Shown here piece after piece: positions 44,963 through 54,144 of a stretch of 64,000 nucleotides of DNA. The first letter of the stretch is position 1. Every line of letters begins with the position of its first letter. Under the pieces are notes generated by a model. It did no database searches and had not been told where the DNA came from. It saw nothing but the letters and a program-made list of their open reading frames with translations. Position numbers and translations under genes: made by a program. The stretch spans positions 6,761,501-6,825,500 of the forward strand of contig NZ_JANADR010000001.1 in assembly GCF_024199925.1 (NCBI RefSeq), read 5' to 3'. Source of the stretch: Bradyrhizobium sp. CCGUVB1N3. GTDB lineage: Bacteria > Pseudomonadota > Alphaproteobacteria > Rhizobiales > Xanthobacteraceae.

Positions 44963-45777
44963 GCGATCTGTCCGTTTCCGTAAGTTCCACCGGGCGTCAG
45001 GCGTCGCCGACACTGCCCGAGGCTCCGGCCAAGGTGACGGTGCGCAACCTCAACTTCTATTACGGCGAGCACCACGCGCTGAAGAACATCAACCTGACGC
45101 TCGGCACCAACCGTGTCACGGCGTTCATCGGCCCGTCCGGCTGCGGCAAGTCGACCCTGCTGCGCATCTTCAACCGGATGTACGACCTCTATCCGGGCCA
45201 GCGCGCCACCGGTCAGCTCATGCTCGACCAGACCAACATCCTCGACCCCAGGCTCGACCTCAACCTGCTGCGGGCCCGGGTCGGGATGGTGTTCCAGAAG
45301 CCGACGCCGTTCCCGATGACGATCTACGAGAACATCGCCTTCGGCATCCGCCTCTATGAGAAGATCTCGAAGTCCGAGATGGACGACCGGGTCGAGAAGG
45401 CGCTGCGCGGCGGCGCGCTGTGGAACGAGGTCAAGGACAAGCTCAACGCGTCGGGCCTGTCGCTTTCCGGCGGCCAGCAGCAGCGCCTCTGCATCGCCCG
45501 CACCGTGGCGGTGCGTCCCGAGGTGATCCTGTTCGACGAGCCCTGCTCGGCGCTCGATCCGATCTCGACCGCCAAGGTCGAGGAGCTGATCCAGGAGCTC
45601 GCCGAGGACTACACGATCGCGATCGTCACCCATAACATGCAGCAGGCGGCGCGCGTCTCCGACAAGACCGCCTTCATGTATCTCGGCGAGCTGATCGAGT
45701 TCGACGAGACCAGCAAGATCTTCACGTCGCCCAGCGACCGGCGCACACAGGACTACATCACCGGCCGCTTCGGCTGA
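44959..45777 (+). CDS. pstB: Phosphate ABC transporter ATP-binding protein PstB
   Basis: ATPase of the phosphate importer, 272 aa. The N-terminal ~25 residues are a Ser/Pro-rich extension; then come [19 protein letters not shown], Walker [30 protein letters not shown] (PstB-specific), [18 protein letters not shown] and Walker [13 protein letters not shown]. The C-terminal [16 protein letters not shown] ending is typical of PstB. It is next to phoU with 11 bp between. Confidence 0.96.
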   Translation: MSDLSVSVSSTGRQASPTLPEAPAKVTVRNLNFYYGEHHALKNINLTLGTNRVTAFIGPSGCGKSTLLRIFNRMYDLYPGQRATGQLMLDQTNILDPRLDLNLLRARVGMVFQKPTPFPMTIYENIAFGIRLYEKISKSEMDDRVEKALRGGALWNEVKDKLNASGLSLSGGQQQRLCIARTVAVRPEVILFDEPCSALDPISTAKVEELIQELAEDYTIAIVTHNMQQAARVSDKTAFMYLGELIEFDETSKIFTSPSDRRTQDYITGRFG

Positions 45778-45788
45778 GGAGACAGGAA

Positions 45789-46505
45789 ATGGCTTCTGAA
45801 CATACCGCAAAGGCCTTCGACACCGACCTCCAGGAGCTCACGCGGCTCGTCGCGGAGATGGGCGGCCTTGCCGAGCGCATGATCGTCGATTCCGTCGATG
45901 CGCTGATCCGCCGTGACGTCGCGCTCGGCCAGCGCGTGGTGGCAACCGACGCCGAAATCGACGCGCTCCAGAAAAAGATCGAGGAGCGCGCCGTGCTCAC
46001 GATCGCACGTCGCCAGCCGATGGCGGTCGACCTGCGCGAAATCGTCGGCGCCATGCGCGTTGCGACCGATCTGGAGCGGATCGGCGACCTCGCCAAGAAC
46101 ATGGGCAAGCGCGTTGCCGCGCTCGAGACCGATTTCCATCCGCTCAAGCTGTTCCGCGGCCTGGAGCACATGACCGACCTCGTGCAGCAGCAGGTCAAGT
46201 CGGTGCTGGACGCCTATGCCGCGCATGACCTGCCGGCGGCGATGATGGTCTGGAAAGGCGACGAGGAGGTCGACGCGATCTGTACCTCGCTGTTCCGCGA
46301 GCTCCTCACCTACATGATGGAGGATCCGCGCAACATCTCGTTCTGCATCCATTTGATGTTCTGCGCCAAGAACATCGAGCGGATCGGCGATCATGCGACC
46401 AATATCGCCGAGACCGTCTTCTACATGATCGAAGGTCAGGCCATCGCGGACAAGCGTCCGAAGGGCGACATGACGACCTTCGCCACGACCGTGCCGAACA
46501 CTTAA
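45789..46505 (+). CDS. phoU: Phosphate signalling protein PhoU
   Basis: All-helical regulator of 238 aa with the two PhoU repeats (metal-binding motifs E/D-x3-D: about residues 80-95 DLERIGDLAKNMGKR and 190-205 NIERIGDHATNIAETVFY). It connects the importer with PhoR so that the regulon is silenced when phosphate is plentiful, and probably limits PstSCAB uptake (family knowledge). Start and length are normal. It sits between pstB and phoB. Confidence 0.95.
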   Translation: MASEHTAKAFDTDLQELTRLVAEMGGLAERMIVDSVDALIRRDVALGQRVVATDAEIDALQKKIEERAVLTIARRQPMAVDLREIVGAMRVATDLERIGDLAKNMGKRVAALETDFHPLKLFRGLEHMTDLVQQQVKSVLDAYAAHDLPAAMMVWKGDEEVDAICTSLFRELLTYMMEDPRNISFCIHLMFCAKNIERIGDHATNIAETVFYMIEGQAIADKRPKGDMTTFATTVPNT

Positions 46506-46519
46506 GGAGCGACGACGCC

Positions 46520-47227
46520 ATGGGCGCACGCATTTTGGTTGTTGAGGACGAGGAAGCGCTGACCGAGCTGTTGCGCTACAACCTCGAAGGCGACGGCTAC
46601 GATGTCGAGACGGTGATGCGCGGCGACGACGCCGACACCCGCCTCAAGGAGCACATCCCCGACCTGATCGTGCTCGACTGGATGCTGCCGGGCCTGTCCG
46701 GCATCGAGCTGTGCCGCAGGCTTCGCGCAAGGCCCGAGACCAAGGGGTTGCCGATCATCATGCTCACGGCGCGCGGTGAGGAGAGCGAGCGGGTGCGCGG
46801 GCTTGCCACCGGCGCCGACGACTACATCGTCAAGCCGTTCTCGGTGCCCGAGTTGCTCGCGCGCGTGAAAGGCCTGCTCAGGCGTGCGAGCCCCGAGCGG
46901 CTTGCGACCATACTTGCCTACGGCGACATCGAGCTGGATCGTGAAAAACGCCGCGTCGCGCGCTCCGGACGGCCGATCGACCTTGGCCCGACCGAATATC
47001 GCCTCTTGGAGTTCTTCCTGGAGCATCCGGGCCGCGTGTTCTCGCGCGAGCAGCTGCTCGACAGCGTCTGGGGCCGCGACATCTATATCGACGAGCGCAC
47101 CGTCGATGTCCACATCGGCCGCCTGCGCAAGCTGCTCAATCTCGGCCGCGAGCAGGATCCGATCCGCACCGTCCGCGGCGCCGGCTACGCGCTGGATGAT
47201 CGGTTTGCGAAGGCGGAGCAGACGTAA
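46520..47227 (+). CDS. phoB: Phosphate regulon response regulator PhoB
   Basis: OmpR-type response regulator, 235 aa. The receiver domain has an acidic pocket (Glu9, Asp10, Glu11) and phospho-acceptor Asp53 (IVLDWMLPG), Thr in MLTARG and Lys in YIVKPFS. The DNA-binding winged helix has LGPTEYRLLEFFLEHPGRVFSREQLLDSVWG and RTVDVHIGRLRKLL. It recognises Pho boxes such as that at 41807-41824. It is the last gene of the operon and is followed by two hairpins. Confidence 0.96.
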   Translation: MGARILVVEDEEALTELLRYNLEGDGYDVETVMRGDDADTRLKEHIPDLIVLDWMLPGLSGIELCRRLRARPETKGLPIIMLTARGEESERVRGLATGADDYIVKPFSVPELLARVKGLLRRASPERLATILAYGDIELDREKRRVARSGRPIDLGPTEYRLLEFFLEHPGRVFSREQLLDSVWGRDIYIDERTVDVHIGRLRKLLNLGREQDPIRTVRGAGYALDDRFAKAEQT

Positions 47228-47230
47228 AAA

Positions 47231-47292
47231 AGCGCGCCGGATGGCGCGCTGACGTCTCTCGATCAAACGTCCCGGCCTTGCGCCGGGACGTT
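47231..47292. terminator. Two hairpins between convergent phoB and gcrA
   Basis: GCGCGCC-ggat-GGCGCGC (about 47232-47249) and AACGTCCCGGC-cttgc-GCCGGGACGTT (47266-47292, 11-bp stem). Both lie between the stop codons of the two converging genes and are likely bidirectional terminators; A-rich and T-rich flanks are modest. Confidence 0.7.
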
Positions 47293-47309
47293 GTCGTTTG
47301 TGGCCGAAC

Positions 47310-47822
47310 TCAGCGCGTGCCGGGCTTGGCCGGAGCGCGGCGGCGGTCGGCGGCCGGTTGGTAGGCGACGCGCGAATGCTGCGCGCAGTAGGGCAGGCCC
47401 GAGAGCGACTTGCCGCCGCAGAAGAAGAAATCCGGGCTCGAGGGATCGCCGACCGGCCAATGGCAGGTCGCTTCGTTGAGCTCGAGCAGCGACAGGCGCT
47501 GGCTCATCGGAACGACGTTGTCATAGGTGATCGGATCGGGCTCGACCTCGACCTCGAAGGCCTGGGCGAGGGCGGTGTTGCCGCGCGAGATCGGGCGGCT
47601 CACCCGCATCATGTGCTGCGCCGGGCGCGCCTTGCGCGGCCGCGGAGCCGCCGAGGACGGGGTCTTGGCGCGGCCGGACAGGCCCAGCCGGTGCACCTTG
47701 CCGATTACGGCGTTGCGCGTCACATTTCCGAGCTCGGCAGCGATCTGGCTGGCCGAAAGCCCGGCTTCCCAGAGCTTTTTCAATTGCTCGACGCGATCGT
47801 CGGACCAGGTCAAAACCGTCAT
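47310..47822 (-). CDS. gcrA: GcrA cell-cycle regulator
   Basis: Alphaproteobacterial cell-cycle transcription factor, 170 aa. The N-terminal DNA-binding part is WSDDRVEQLKKLWEAGLSASQIAAELG and RNAVIGKVHRLGLSGRA; the C-terminal sigma-70-interacting part has LLELNEATCHWPVGDPSSPDFFFCGG and YCAQHSRVAYQP. GcrA acts with the RNA polymerase sigma-70 at promoters with GANTC methylation sites. Two GANTC sites (47904-47908 and 48029-48033) lie in the intergenic region upstream of this gene, which is compatible with cell-cycle control of gcrA itself or the divergent argD, though such sites also occur by chance. Confidence 0.93.
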   Translation of the reverse strand: MTVLTWSDDRVEQLKKLWEAGLSASQIAAELGNVTRNAVIGKVHRLGLSGRAKTPSSAAPRPRKARPAQHMMRVSRPISRGNTALAQAFEVEVEPDPITYDNVVPMSQRLSLLELNEATCHWPVGDPSSPDFFFCGGKSLSGLPYCAQHSRVAYQPAADRRRAPAKPGTR

Positions 47823-48143
47823 TGCACCCTTCCCCTCGCCGCGCGCCTGCCAATCCTTGGGGCCGCGTGGCGATGTCTAAGCCTCGAAAAACCCGTGCTG
47901 CCAGAATCCCTTAAGGCTCGCCGGGCGCGAAAACGCACCTGAACGTTACGCCGGTACATGAGGACTAAGAGGATCAGAACTGCTGCACGAGATGTCGTAT
48001 CTGACGGGGGAAACGCTACAATATGGCGTGACTCCCGCGCAAGAGTCTGCGGCCCAGCGTCCACATGTTCCGTCGCTAAAAGAACTCAAAATTGCCACCG
48101 CAAGACTACGGGCCGCGCGGCTTGCAGGGGCCTTCTGGCGGCA

Positions 48144-48171
48144 TTGACAGCGGTTTTTCCAGGCATAAAAT
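48144..48171 (+). promoter_or_regulatory. Near-consensus sigma-70 promoter upstream of argD
   Basis: TTGACA (48144-48149), a 16-bp spacer and TAAAAT (48166-48171). Transcription should begin near 48178, about 100 bp before the argD start. It lies in the 455-bp gap between gcrA and argD; the left part of that gap (47823-48100) shows no gene. Confidence 0.65.
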
Positions 48172-48177
48172 AGTGAC

Positions 48178-48204
48178 ACGTGCCGCCCTTAAAAGGCGGC
48201 ACGT
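48178..48204 (+). terminator. 5'-end hairpin of the argD leader (terminator-like)
   Basis: ACGTGCCGCC (48178-48187) pairs with GGCGGCACGT (48195-48204), a perfect 10-bp stem with a 7-nt loop followed by TTTCGTTTT. It begins almost exactly at the predicted transcription start. It looks like an intrinsic terminator, either for a transcript coming from the left or as a 5' attenuator or stabiliser of argD mRNA. Confidence 0.6.
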
Positions 48205-48277
48205 TTCGTTTTCCGGGCAGGTCAATGATGCGCTGCGCAACGCAGCCTCAGCCGGCCCCAACATCCAAGTGACCGCC

Positions 48278-49486
48278 ATGACCAAGAGCGCCGCGACGCA
48301 TCTGCTTCCCGTTTTCGCCAGGGCCGAGCTCGGCTTCGAGCGCGGCGAAGGCTGCTGGCTGGTCTCAACCAATGGCGAGCGCTATCTCGATTTCACCTCG
48401 GGCGTCGCCGTGAATGCGCTCGGTCACGCACATCCGCATCTGGTCAAGGCTCTGCAGGAGCAGGCGACGAAGCTCTGGCACATGTCGAACCTGTTCCAGA
48501 GCCCGGATGGCGAGAAGCTCGCAGTCAGGCTCTGCAACGAGAGCTTTGCGGACTTCGTGTTCTTCTGCAATTCCGGCGCCGAGGCGATGGAATGCGTGAT
48601 CAAGGTGGTGCGCCGCTATCACGCCTCCAAGGGCCATCCCGAGCGCTACCGCATGATCACCTTCGAGGGCGCTTTCCACGGCCGCACGCTTGCAACGCTC
48701 GCGGCGACCGGCTCGGCGAAATATCTCGAAGGTTTCGGCCCGCCGCTCGACGGCTTTGACCAGGTGCCGCATGGCGACCTCGAAGCCGTCAAGAAGGCGA
48801 TCGGCCCGCAGACTGCCGGCATCCTGATCGAGCCGATCCAGGGCGAGGGCGGCGTGCGCTCGGCTCCTCCCGCCTTCTATCGCGCGCTGCGCCAGCTCTG
48901 TGACGAGCATGGCCTGTTGCTCGCCTTCGACGAGGTGCAGACCGGCATGGGCCGCACCGGCGAACTCTTTGCACATCGCCGCCTCGGCGTGACCCCCGAC
49001 GTGATGTCGCTTGCGAAAGCGCTCGGCGGCGGCTTTCCGATCGGCGCGTGCCTTGCGACCGCCGAGGCCGCCTCCGGCATGACGCCCGGCTCGCACGGCT
49101 CGACCTTCGGCGGCAATCCGCTCGCCGTGTCCGCGGCGAACGCCGTGCTCGACGTCATGCTCAAGCCCGGCTTCTTCGATCACGTGCAGAAAATGTCGCT
49201 GTTGCTCAAGCAGAAGCTCGCCTCCGTGATCGACCGCCATCCTGATGTCGTCAGCGAGGTGCGCGGCGAGGGGCTTTTGATCGGCCTCAAGGCCGTGGTG
49301 CCCTCGGGCGATCTCGCCACGGCGTTGCGCAACGAAAAGCTGCTCACCGTTGGCGCCGGCGACAACGTCGTGCGCTTCCTGCCGCCTTTGATCGTCACCG
49401 AGGCGGAGATCGAGGAGGGCGTCGCGCGGCTCGAGCGTGCCTGCACGGCGATTGAATCCACTCTCAAGACGCCGGCGGCAAGCTGA
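48278..49486 (+). CDS. argD: Acetylornithine aminotransferase
   Basis: PLP enzyme of arginine synthesis (N-acetylglutamate semialdehyde to N-acetylornithine), probably also succinyldiaminopimelate transamination; 402 aa. Class III aminotransferase motifs are [14 protein letters not shown] (about 96-109), [12 protein letters not shown], the cofactor Asp218 ([12 protein letters not shown]) and the Schiff-base Lys247 ([13 protein letters not shown]). The ATG at 48278 is chosen ([13 protein letters not shown]); an in-frame GTG three codons earlier is an alternative, and the longer open frame to 48092 includes the promoter. It overlaps argF by 1 bp at 49486. Confidence 0.95.
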   Translation: MTKSAATHLLPVFARAELGFERGEGCWLVSTNGERYLDFTSGVAVNALGHAHPHLVKALQEQATKLWHMSNLFQSPDGEKLAVRLCNESFADFVFFCNSGAEAMECVIKVVRRYHASKGHPERYRMITFEGAFHGRTLATLAATGSAKYLEGFGPPLDGFDQVPHGDLEAVKKAIGPQTAGILIEPIQGEGGVRSAPPAFYRALRQLCDEHGLLLAFDEVQTGMGRTGELFAHRRLGVTPDVMSLAKALGGGFPIGACLATAEAASGMTPGSHGSTFGGNPLAVSAANAVLDVMLKPGFFDHVQKMSLLLKQKLASVIDRHPDVVSEVRGEGLLIGLKAVVPSGDLATALRNEKLLTVGAGDNVVRFLPPLIVTEAEIEEGVARLERACTAIESTLKTPAAS

Positions 49487-50409
49487 TGAGCAAGACGCCC
49501 AAGCACTTCCTGGACATCAACGAGCTGCCGCTGTCGGAGCTCAAGAGCATGCTCGCCGCTTCCTCCGCCATGAAGGCGAAGCAGAAGGCGCATCAGCCGG
49601 TCAGGCCGCTCGAGGGCAAGACGCTGGCGATGATCTTCGAGCGTCCGTCGACGCGGACGCGGGTGTCGTTCGATGTCGCCATGCGCCAGCTCGGCGGTGA
49701 GCCCATCATGCTCACCGGTGCGGAGATGCAGCTCGGCCGCGGCGAGACCATCGCCGACACCGCGCGCGTGCTGTCGCGCTATGTCGATGCCATCATGATC
49801 CGCATCCTCAATCACGATGCGCTGCTCGAACTCGCGGCCAACGCGACCGTGCCTGTCATCAACGGCCTGACGCGGCGTTCGCATCCCTGCCAGGTGATGG
49901 CCGACCTCATGACGTATGAGGAGCATCGCGGGTCGATCGAGGGCAAGACGGTGGCCTGGACCGGCGACGACAACAACGTTCTCGCCTCCTGGGCGCATGC
50001 CGCCGAACGCTTCAAGTTCAACCTCAACGTCGCGACCCCGCCGGAGCTCGCGCCGAAGAAGGCGATGCGCGACTGGGTCAAGGCGACGGGCGCCCCGATC
50101 ATGCTCGGCACCGATCCGGAAGCCGCGGTGCGCGGCGCCGATTGCGTCGTCACCGACACCTGGGTCTCGATGGGCGACAAGGAAGGCGAGCATCGCCACA
50201 ACGTGCTCAAGCCCTATCAGGTCAACGCCAAGCTGATGTCGCTGGCCAAGCCCGATGCGCTGTTCATGCACTGCCTGCCCGCCCATCGCGGCGAGGAGGT
50301 CACCGATGAGGTGATCGATGGTCCCCAGTCCGTCGTGTTCGACGAGGCCGAAAACCGCCTGCACGCGCAGAAGGGTATCTTGGCTTGGTGCTTTGACGCG
50401 GTGAAGTAA
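49486..50409 (+). CDS. argF: Ornithine carbamoyltransferase
   Basis: Transfers carbamoyl from carbamoyl phosphate to ornithine to give citrulline (307 aa). The carbamoyl-phosphate loop is [16 protein letters not shown] (about 49-64), with [26 protein letters not shown] and the ornithine-binding [13 protein letters not shown] (about 262-274). Its ATG overlaps the argD stop (TGATG). The order argD-argF-hslO is common in Rhizobiales. A strong hairpin follows. Confidence 0.96.
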   Translation: MSKTPKHFLDINELPLSELKSMLAASSAMKAKQKAHQPVRPLEGKTLAMIFERPSTRTRVSFDVAMRQLGGEPIMLTGAEMQLGRGETIADTARVLSRYVDAIMIRILNHDALLELAANATVPVINGLTRRSHPCQVMADLMTYEEHRGSIEGKTVAWTGDDNNVLASWAHAAERFKFNLNVATPPELAPKKAMRDWVKATGAPIMLGTDPEAAVRGADCVVTDTWVSMGDKEGEHRHNVLKPYQVNAKLMSLAKPDALFMHCLPAHRGEEVTDEVIDGPQSVVFDEAENRLHAQKGILAWCFDAVK

Positions 50410-50434
50410 TTCGACGCGGTGGCGTAGATCCGAA

Positions 50435-50464
50435 GCGTCGTCCTGGCGAAAGCCAGGACGACGC
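50435..50464. terminator. Hairpin terminator after argF
   Basis: GCGTCGTCCTGGC-gaaa-GCCAGGACGACGC is a perfect 13-bp stem with a GAAA tetraloop. There is no clear T-run, so it may act as a factor-assisted terminator or RNA end protector. Its arm resembles the GTCGTCCTGGCGAAGGCC repeats at 58643 and the split element at 34752. Confidence 0.7.
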
Positions 50465-50559
50465 CGAATTTGCTGTATCGTTTGCGATCAAAACAGCGTC
50501 CGGGCTGCGTTGCCCCGCGCCCCTTCCATTTCATCTCCTCCGACCCCAGATAGAGCGCC

Positions 50560-51567
50560 ATGGTCTCCCAATCCCCTGACATCAAAGCCGGGCCCGAAAG
50601 CCCGGTTCGCGCGCCGTCTTCCGTTCCCGTCGACGATGCGGTGCTGCCTTTCGAGGTCGATGCGCTCGACGTGCGCGGGCGCTTGACCCGGCTCGGGCCT
50701 GCGCTCGACGAGGTCCTCACCAAGCACGATTACCCCGCGCCGGTCGGCAAGCTACTCGGCGAGGCGATCGTGCTGACGACGCTGCTTGGCTCGGCGCTGA
50801 AATTCGAGGGCCGCTTCATCCTCCAGGCCCAGACCGACGGCCCGGTGTCGTTCCTGGTGGTCGACTTCAATGCGCCCGACCGCCTGCGCGCCTATGCCCG
50901 CTACGACGCCTCGCGGCTCGGCGAGGCCAAGGACTCCGGCTCGCTGCTCGGCCGCGGCCATCTCGCCATGACCATAGACCAGGGCGCGGATATGAGCCGC
51001 TACCAGGGGCTCGTCGCACTCGACGGTGGCAGCCTGGAAGATGCCGCGCATGAGTACTTCCTGCGCTCCGAGCAGATCCCCACCCAGGTGCGCCTCGCCG
51101 TCGGCGAGGAATGGCGCTCGAGCGACGGCGGCAAGCGCCGCTGGCGCGCCGGGGGCCTCTTGATGCAGTTCCTGCCGAAGGCTCCGGAGCGCGCGCGACA
51201 GGCCGACCTGCATCCCGGCGACGCGCCCGAAGGCACCACGCCGCACACGGTTGCCGAGGACGATGCCTGGGTCGAAGCGCGCTCGCTGATCGGCACGGTC
51301 GAGGACGTCGAGCTGATCGATCCCGATCTTTCCGGCGAGCGGCTGTTGTACCGCCTCTTCCACGAGCGCGGCGTGCGCGTGTTCAATCCGCATAATCTGA
51401 AAGCGGAATGCTCCTGCTCGCGCGATGCGGTGGCAGCGATGCTGAAGAGCTTTTCGCCGGACGATCGCGCCGCGATGGTGAAGGACGACAAGGTCGTCGT
51501 GACCTGCGAGTTCTGTAGCTCGGTGTACGAGTTCTCGCCGGATGAGGCCGGTGTCGAGAACGCATAG
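50560..51567 (+). CDS. hslO: Hsp33 redox-regulated chaperone
   Basis: Cytoplasmic holdase activated by oxidation, 335 aa. It has an N-terminal ~30-residue extension, then the Hsp33 core (LLGEAIVLTTLLGSALKFEGRFILQAQTDGPVSFLVVDF). The C-terminal zinc-binding switch has all four cysteines as CSC ... CEFC (about residues 285-316), so the redox switch is intact. It lies 150 bp after argF; co-transcription is possible despite the hairpin. Confidence 0.94.
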   Translation: MVSQSPDIKAGPESPVRAPSSVPVDDAVLPFEVDALDVRGRLTRLGPALDEVLTKHDYPAPVGKLLGEAIVLTTLLGSALKFEGRFILQAQTDGPVSFLVVDFNAPDRLRAYARYDASRLGEAKDSGSLLGRGHLAMTIDQGADMSRYQGLVALDGGSLEDAAHEYFLRSEQIPTQVRLAVGEEWRSSDGGKRRWRAGGLLMQFLPKAPERARQADLHPGDAPEGTTPHTVAEDDAWVEARSLIGTVEDVELIDPDLSGERLLYRLFHERGVRVFNPHNLKAECSCSRDAVAAMLKSFSPDDRAAMVKDDKVVVTCEFCSSVYEFSPDEAGVENA

Positions 51568-51572
51568 ATTTC

Positions 51573-51637
51573 GTAGGGCGGGTTAGCCTTGCGACTGCGC
51601 GAAGCGCAGTTCGCTAGGCGTAACCCGCCACGCCTAC
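51573..51637. repeat. GTAGGGCGGGTTA inverted repeat element (short form)
   Basis: GTAGGGCGGGTTA at 51573 pairs with TAACCCGC-ca-cgCCTAC ending 51637, with an inner CTGCGCGAAGCGCAG hairpin. It is a shortened member of the GTAGGGTGGG family. Confidence 0.8.
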
Positions 51638-51747
51638 GTGCCCCCGTAAAAGAATCCCACGAAAATCTCCCGCAATCCCGCGCGCTCTCTCGACGCGCGG
51701 CAATTTCCGCGTGTATCGTCGCTCGCCATTGGGCTTTGGGGGATACC

Positions 51748-52125
51748 ATGCGAATTGTACTGAGTATCGTTGCGTCGTTGATGTCGGCGGGCCTCGCGCA
51801 GGCCGACAAGGTGGTTGCTTCGGGCCGGCCACTGATGCTCTATCAGGCTTGGTCGACCAATCCCGATTGCACCTCCGCCGGCGCCGTCGTCTTGCGAGTG
51901 GCTCAAGGTCCCGAGCACGGCCGCGTTGCGATCCGCCAGACCGGCGTCTTTCCGCGCTTTGCCGAAAGCAACGTTCGCAGCGCCTGCAACCGCCGCCGCG
52001 TCCCCGGCGTCCAGGCCATCTACACCTCCCAGCGCGGCTATCTCGGCTCCGACCTCGTGATCCTCGAAGCGCTGTTTCCGGCTGGACGGGGCGTGAAGGT
52101 GACGCTTCCGATACGGGTGATGTGA
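51748..52125 (+). CDS. Secreted hypothetical protein
   Basis: A 125-aa protein with a signal peptide (MRIVLSIVASLMSAGLAQA) and a mature part starting DKVVASGRPLML. Two Cys (DCTSAG and SACNRR) may form a disulphide. The mature part looks like a compact beta-rich domain (GAVVLRVAQGPEHGRVAI, LGSDLVILEALFPAG). The ATG at 51748 has a GGGGGA site. No named family is recognised; the repetitive GRV/VKV strands are like small periplasmic Ig-like domains. Confidence 0.72.
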   Translation: MRIVLSIVASLMSAGLAQADKVVASGRPLMLYQAWSTNPDCTSAGAVVLRVAQGPEHGRVAIRQTGVFPRFAESNVRSACNRRRVPGVQAIYTSQRGYLGSDLVILEALFPAGRGVKVTLPIRVM

Positions 52126-52181
52126 CGGGTTCATCGGCTCGACTTTCACAATGGCGGCCGGCTACCCACACACGCGGTGCC

Positions 52182-52283
52182 ATCGCCCGATAGATCGGGC
52201 GATCCAGTATTCCAGAGACGACAGTGATTGAATCGAAGAGCCGCGGCGTATTGGATGCCCCGGTCAAGCCGGGGCATGACAGC
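52182..52283. repeat. ~100-bp repeat element, copy B
   Basis: It shares with 33677-33784 the blocks GTATTCCAGAGACG, GAGCCGCGGCGTA and the hairpin ATGCCCCGG-tcaa-GCCGGGGCAT before GACAGC. Its left end has its own hairpin ATCGCCCGAtagaTCGGGCGAT. Confidence 0.88.
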
Positions 52284-52310
52284 TGTGGTGTAATGATCAG
52301 CGCGAACGCC

Positions 52311-52706
52311 TTAGTTCAACACCCGCTTGCCGCCGTCCGGGCTATCGAGCGAAAACGTCGGCACGTCGATCTCAAAGCGCTCGCCGCTTTCGTTGACCAT
52401 CTGGTAGCGGCCGGTCATGAAGCCCGAGGCGGTCGAGAGCGGGACGCCGGAGGTGTATTCGTAGCGCTCGCCGGGCCCGAGGATCGGCTGCTCGCCGATC
52501 ACGCCTTCGCCCTTGACCTCCTGTTGCCGCCCCGTCGCGTCGGTGATGATCCAGTGCCGCGTCTTGAGCTGCACGGTCTCGTCGCCGGAATTGGTGATCA
52601 CGATGGTGTAGGACCAGAAGTAGCGCGAGCGCTCGGCCGACGACTGCTCCGGGACAAAGTTCGGCTCGACGGTCACTTCGATCTGGCGGGTCACGGCACG
52701 GTACAT
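52311..52706 (-). CDS. apaG: ApaG domain protein
   Basis: A 131-aa protein comprising one ApaG/DUF525 beta-sandwich, named as a Co2+/Mg2+ efflux-linked protein in enterobacteria; its molecular role is not settled. Landmarks are SRYFWSYTIVITNSGDETVQLKTRHWIITDATG and GEGVIGEQPILGPGERYEYTSGVPL. The start MYRAVTRQIEVTVEP (52706) is the usual one; an ATG four codons upstream (52718) is the alternative. It lies alone between a repeat and the divergent opgC-like gene. Confidence 0.92.
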   Translation of the reverse strand: MYRAVTRQIEVTVEPNFVPEQSSAERSRYFWSYTIVITNSGDETVQLKTRHWIITDATGRQQEVKGEGVIGEQPILGPGERYEYTSGVPLSTASGFMTGRYQMVNESGERFEIDVPTFSLDSPDGGKRVLN

Positions 52707-52884
52707 GGTTGCCATCATAACGAAAACCTAGCCGGGAACCAATCGTGGCCCGCGGCGTCAGCGACATCGTGCCGCCCGAATTGGCACCGTAGTTACACCC
52801 CAATGTGATCCGGTCGCTTTGCGAGCAGGCCTCCGGCCCGGTACACTCCTCAAACGCCGCGATTTGCGCAAGGGTTTTGGCCCG

Positions 52885-54144
52885 ATGACCATTGCCGACC
52901 AAGTGACGGGATCGCCGGTCGCGGGAACCGCGGATGCCAAGTCCGCCGTGGAGGCGAAGCCGCGCGCGGCGGCGCCCGCCATTACGCTGCCCGTCATCGG
53001 CGAGCGCGAGCTTCGGCTCGACCTCTTCCGCGGGCTGGCGTTGTGGCTGATCTTCATCGACCACTTGCCGCCAAACCTGCTGACCTGGTTCACCATCCGC
53101 AACTACGGCTTCAGCGACGCCACCGAGATATTCATCTTCATCTCCGGCTACACCGCAGCCTTCGTCTACGGCCGCGCGATGCTGGACTCCGGCTTCGTCA
53201 TCGCCACCGCGCGCATCCTGCGCCGGGTCTGGCAGATCTATGTCGCCCACGTCTTCCTGTTCACGATCTTCCTCGCGGAAATCTCCTACGTCGCGACCAG
53301 CTTCGAGAACCCGCTCTACACGGAAGAGATGGGCATCATGGATTTCCTCAAGCAGCCCGACGTCACCATCGTGCAGGCGCTGCTCCTGCGCTTCCGGCCC
53401 GTCAACATGGACGTGCTGCCGCTTTATATCGTGCTGATGCTGGCGCTGCCGCTGATCCTCTGGTTGATGAAATGGAAGCCGGATCTCACGCTCGGCCTGT
53501 CGGTCGTGCTCTACGTGGTGACCTGGGAGTTCGATCTCTATTTTTCGGCCTATCCGAATGGGTTCTGGGCCTTCAACCCACTCGCCTGGCAATTGCTGTT
53601 CGTGTTCGGCGCCTGGTGTGCGCTCGGGGGTGCGCGGCGCATGTCGCGGATCCTGGCATCACCCGTGACGATGTGGATCTCGATCGCCTATCTGGCCGCG
53701 GCGTTCTACGTGACGCTGACCTGGTACCTGCCGCAGCTCTCCCACTTCATGCCGAAGCGGATCGAGCAGTGGATGTATCCGATCGACAAGACCGACCTGG
53801 ACGTGCTGCGCTTCACGCATTTCCTGGCGCTGGCCGCGCTCACCGTGCGCTTCCTGCCGCGGGACTGGCCGGGCCTGAAATCGCCCCTCCTGAGGCCGCT
53901 GATCCTCTGCGGCCAGCATTCGCTGGAGATATTCTGCCTCGGCGTGTTCCTGGCCTTTGCCGGCCATTTCATCCTGGCCGAGGTGTCCGGCGGCCCGGGC
54001 ATGCATGCGCTGATTAGTCTCTGCGGAATCCTGATCATGTGGGGGATGGCCTGGGTGATTTCGTGGTACAAGCAGGTGGCTGACAAGAGCGGTTCGAAAA
54101 CCAAAAACGCCGTCGGCAACGCCGATTTGGCGGGAGGGGGCTGA
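52885..54144 (+). CDS. opgC: OpgC-type membrane acyltransferase
   Basis: Integral membrane protein of 419 aa with about ten transmembrane segments and a ~35-residue Ala/Lys-rich N-terminus. It matches OpgC, which attaches succinyl (or acetyl) groups to osmoregulated periplasmic glucans. The conserved opening RELRLDLFRGLALWLIFIDHLPPNLLTW contains the acyltransferase-3-like Arg/His residues. The start at 52885 is chosen; earlier frames run into the apaG promoter. It overlaps the next gene by 1 bp (TGATG), and both downstream genes encode secreted SGNH-hydrolase-like proteins, suggesting a glucan-modification cassette (inference). Confidence 0.88.
   Translation: MTIADQVTGSPVAGTADAKSAVEAKPRAAAPAITLPVIGERELRLDLFRGLALWLIFIDHLPPNLLTWFTIRNYGFSDATEIFIFISGYTAAFVYGRAMLDSGFVIATARILRRVWQIYVAHVFLFTIFLAEISYVATSFENPLYTEEMGIMDFLKQPDVTIVQALLLRFRPVNMDVLPLYIVLMLALPLILWLMKWKPDLTLGLSVVLYVVTWEFDLYFSAYPNGFWAFNPLAWQLLFVFGAWCALGGARRMSRILASPVTMWISIAYLAAAFYVTLTWYLPQLSHFMPKRIEQWMYPIDKTDLDVLRFTHFLALAALTVRFLPRDWPGLKSPLLRPLILCGQHSLEIFCLGVFLAFAGHFILAEVSGGPGMHALISLCGILIMWGMAWVISWYKQVADKSGSKTKNAVGNADLAGGG

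Noticed and set aside
48106..48372. Minus-strand frame of 88 codons over the argD leader
   Set aside because: It covers a promoter, a hairpin and the argD start on the other strand and has no ribosome-binding site or recognisable protein features.
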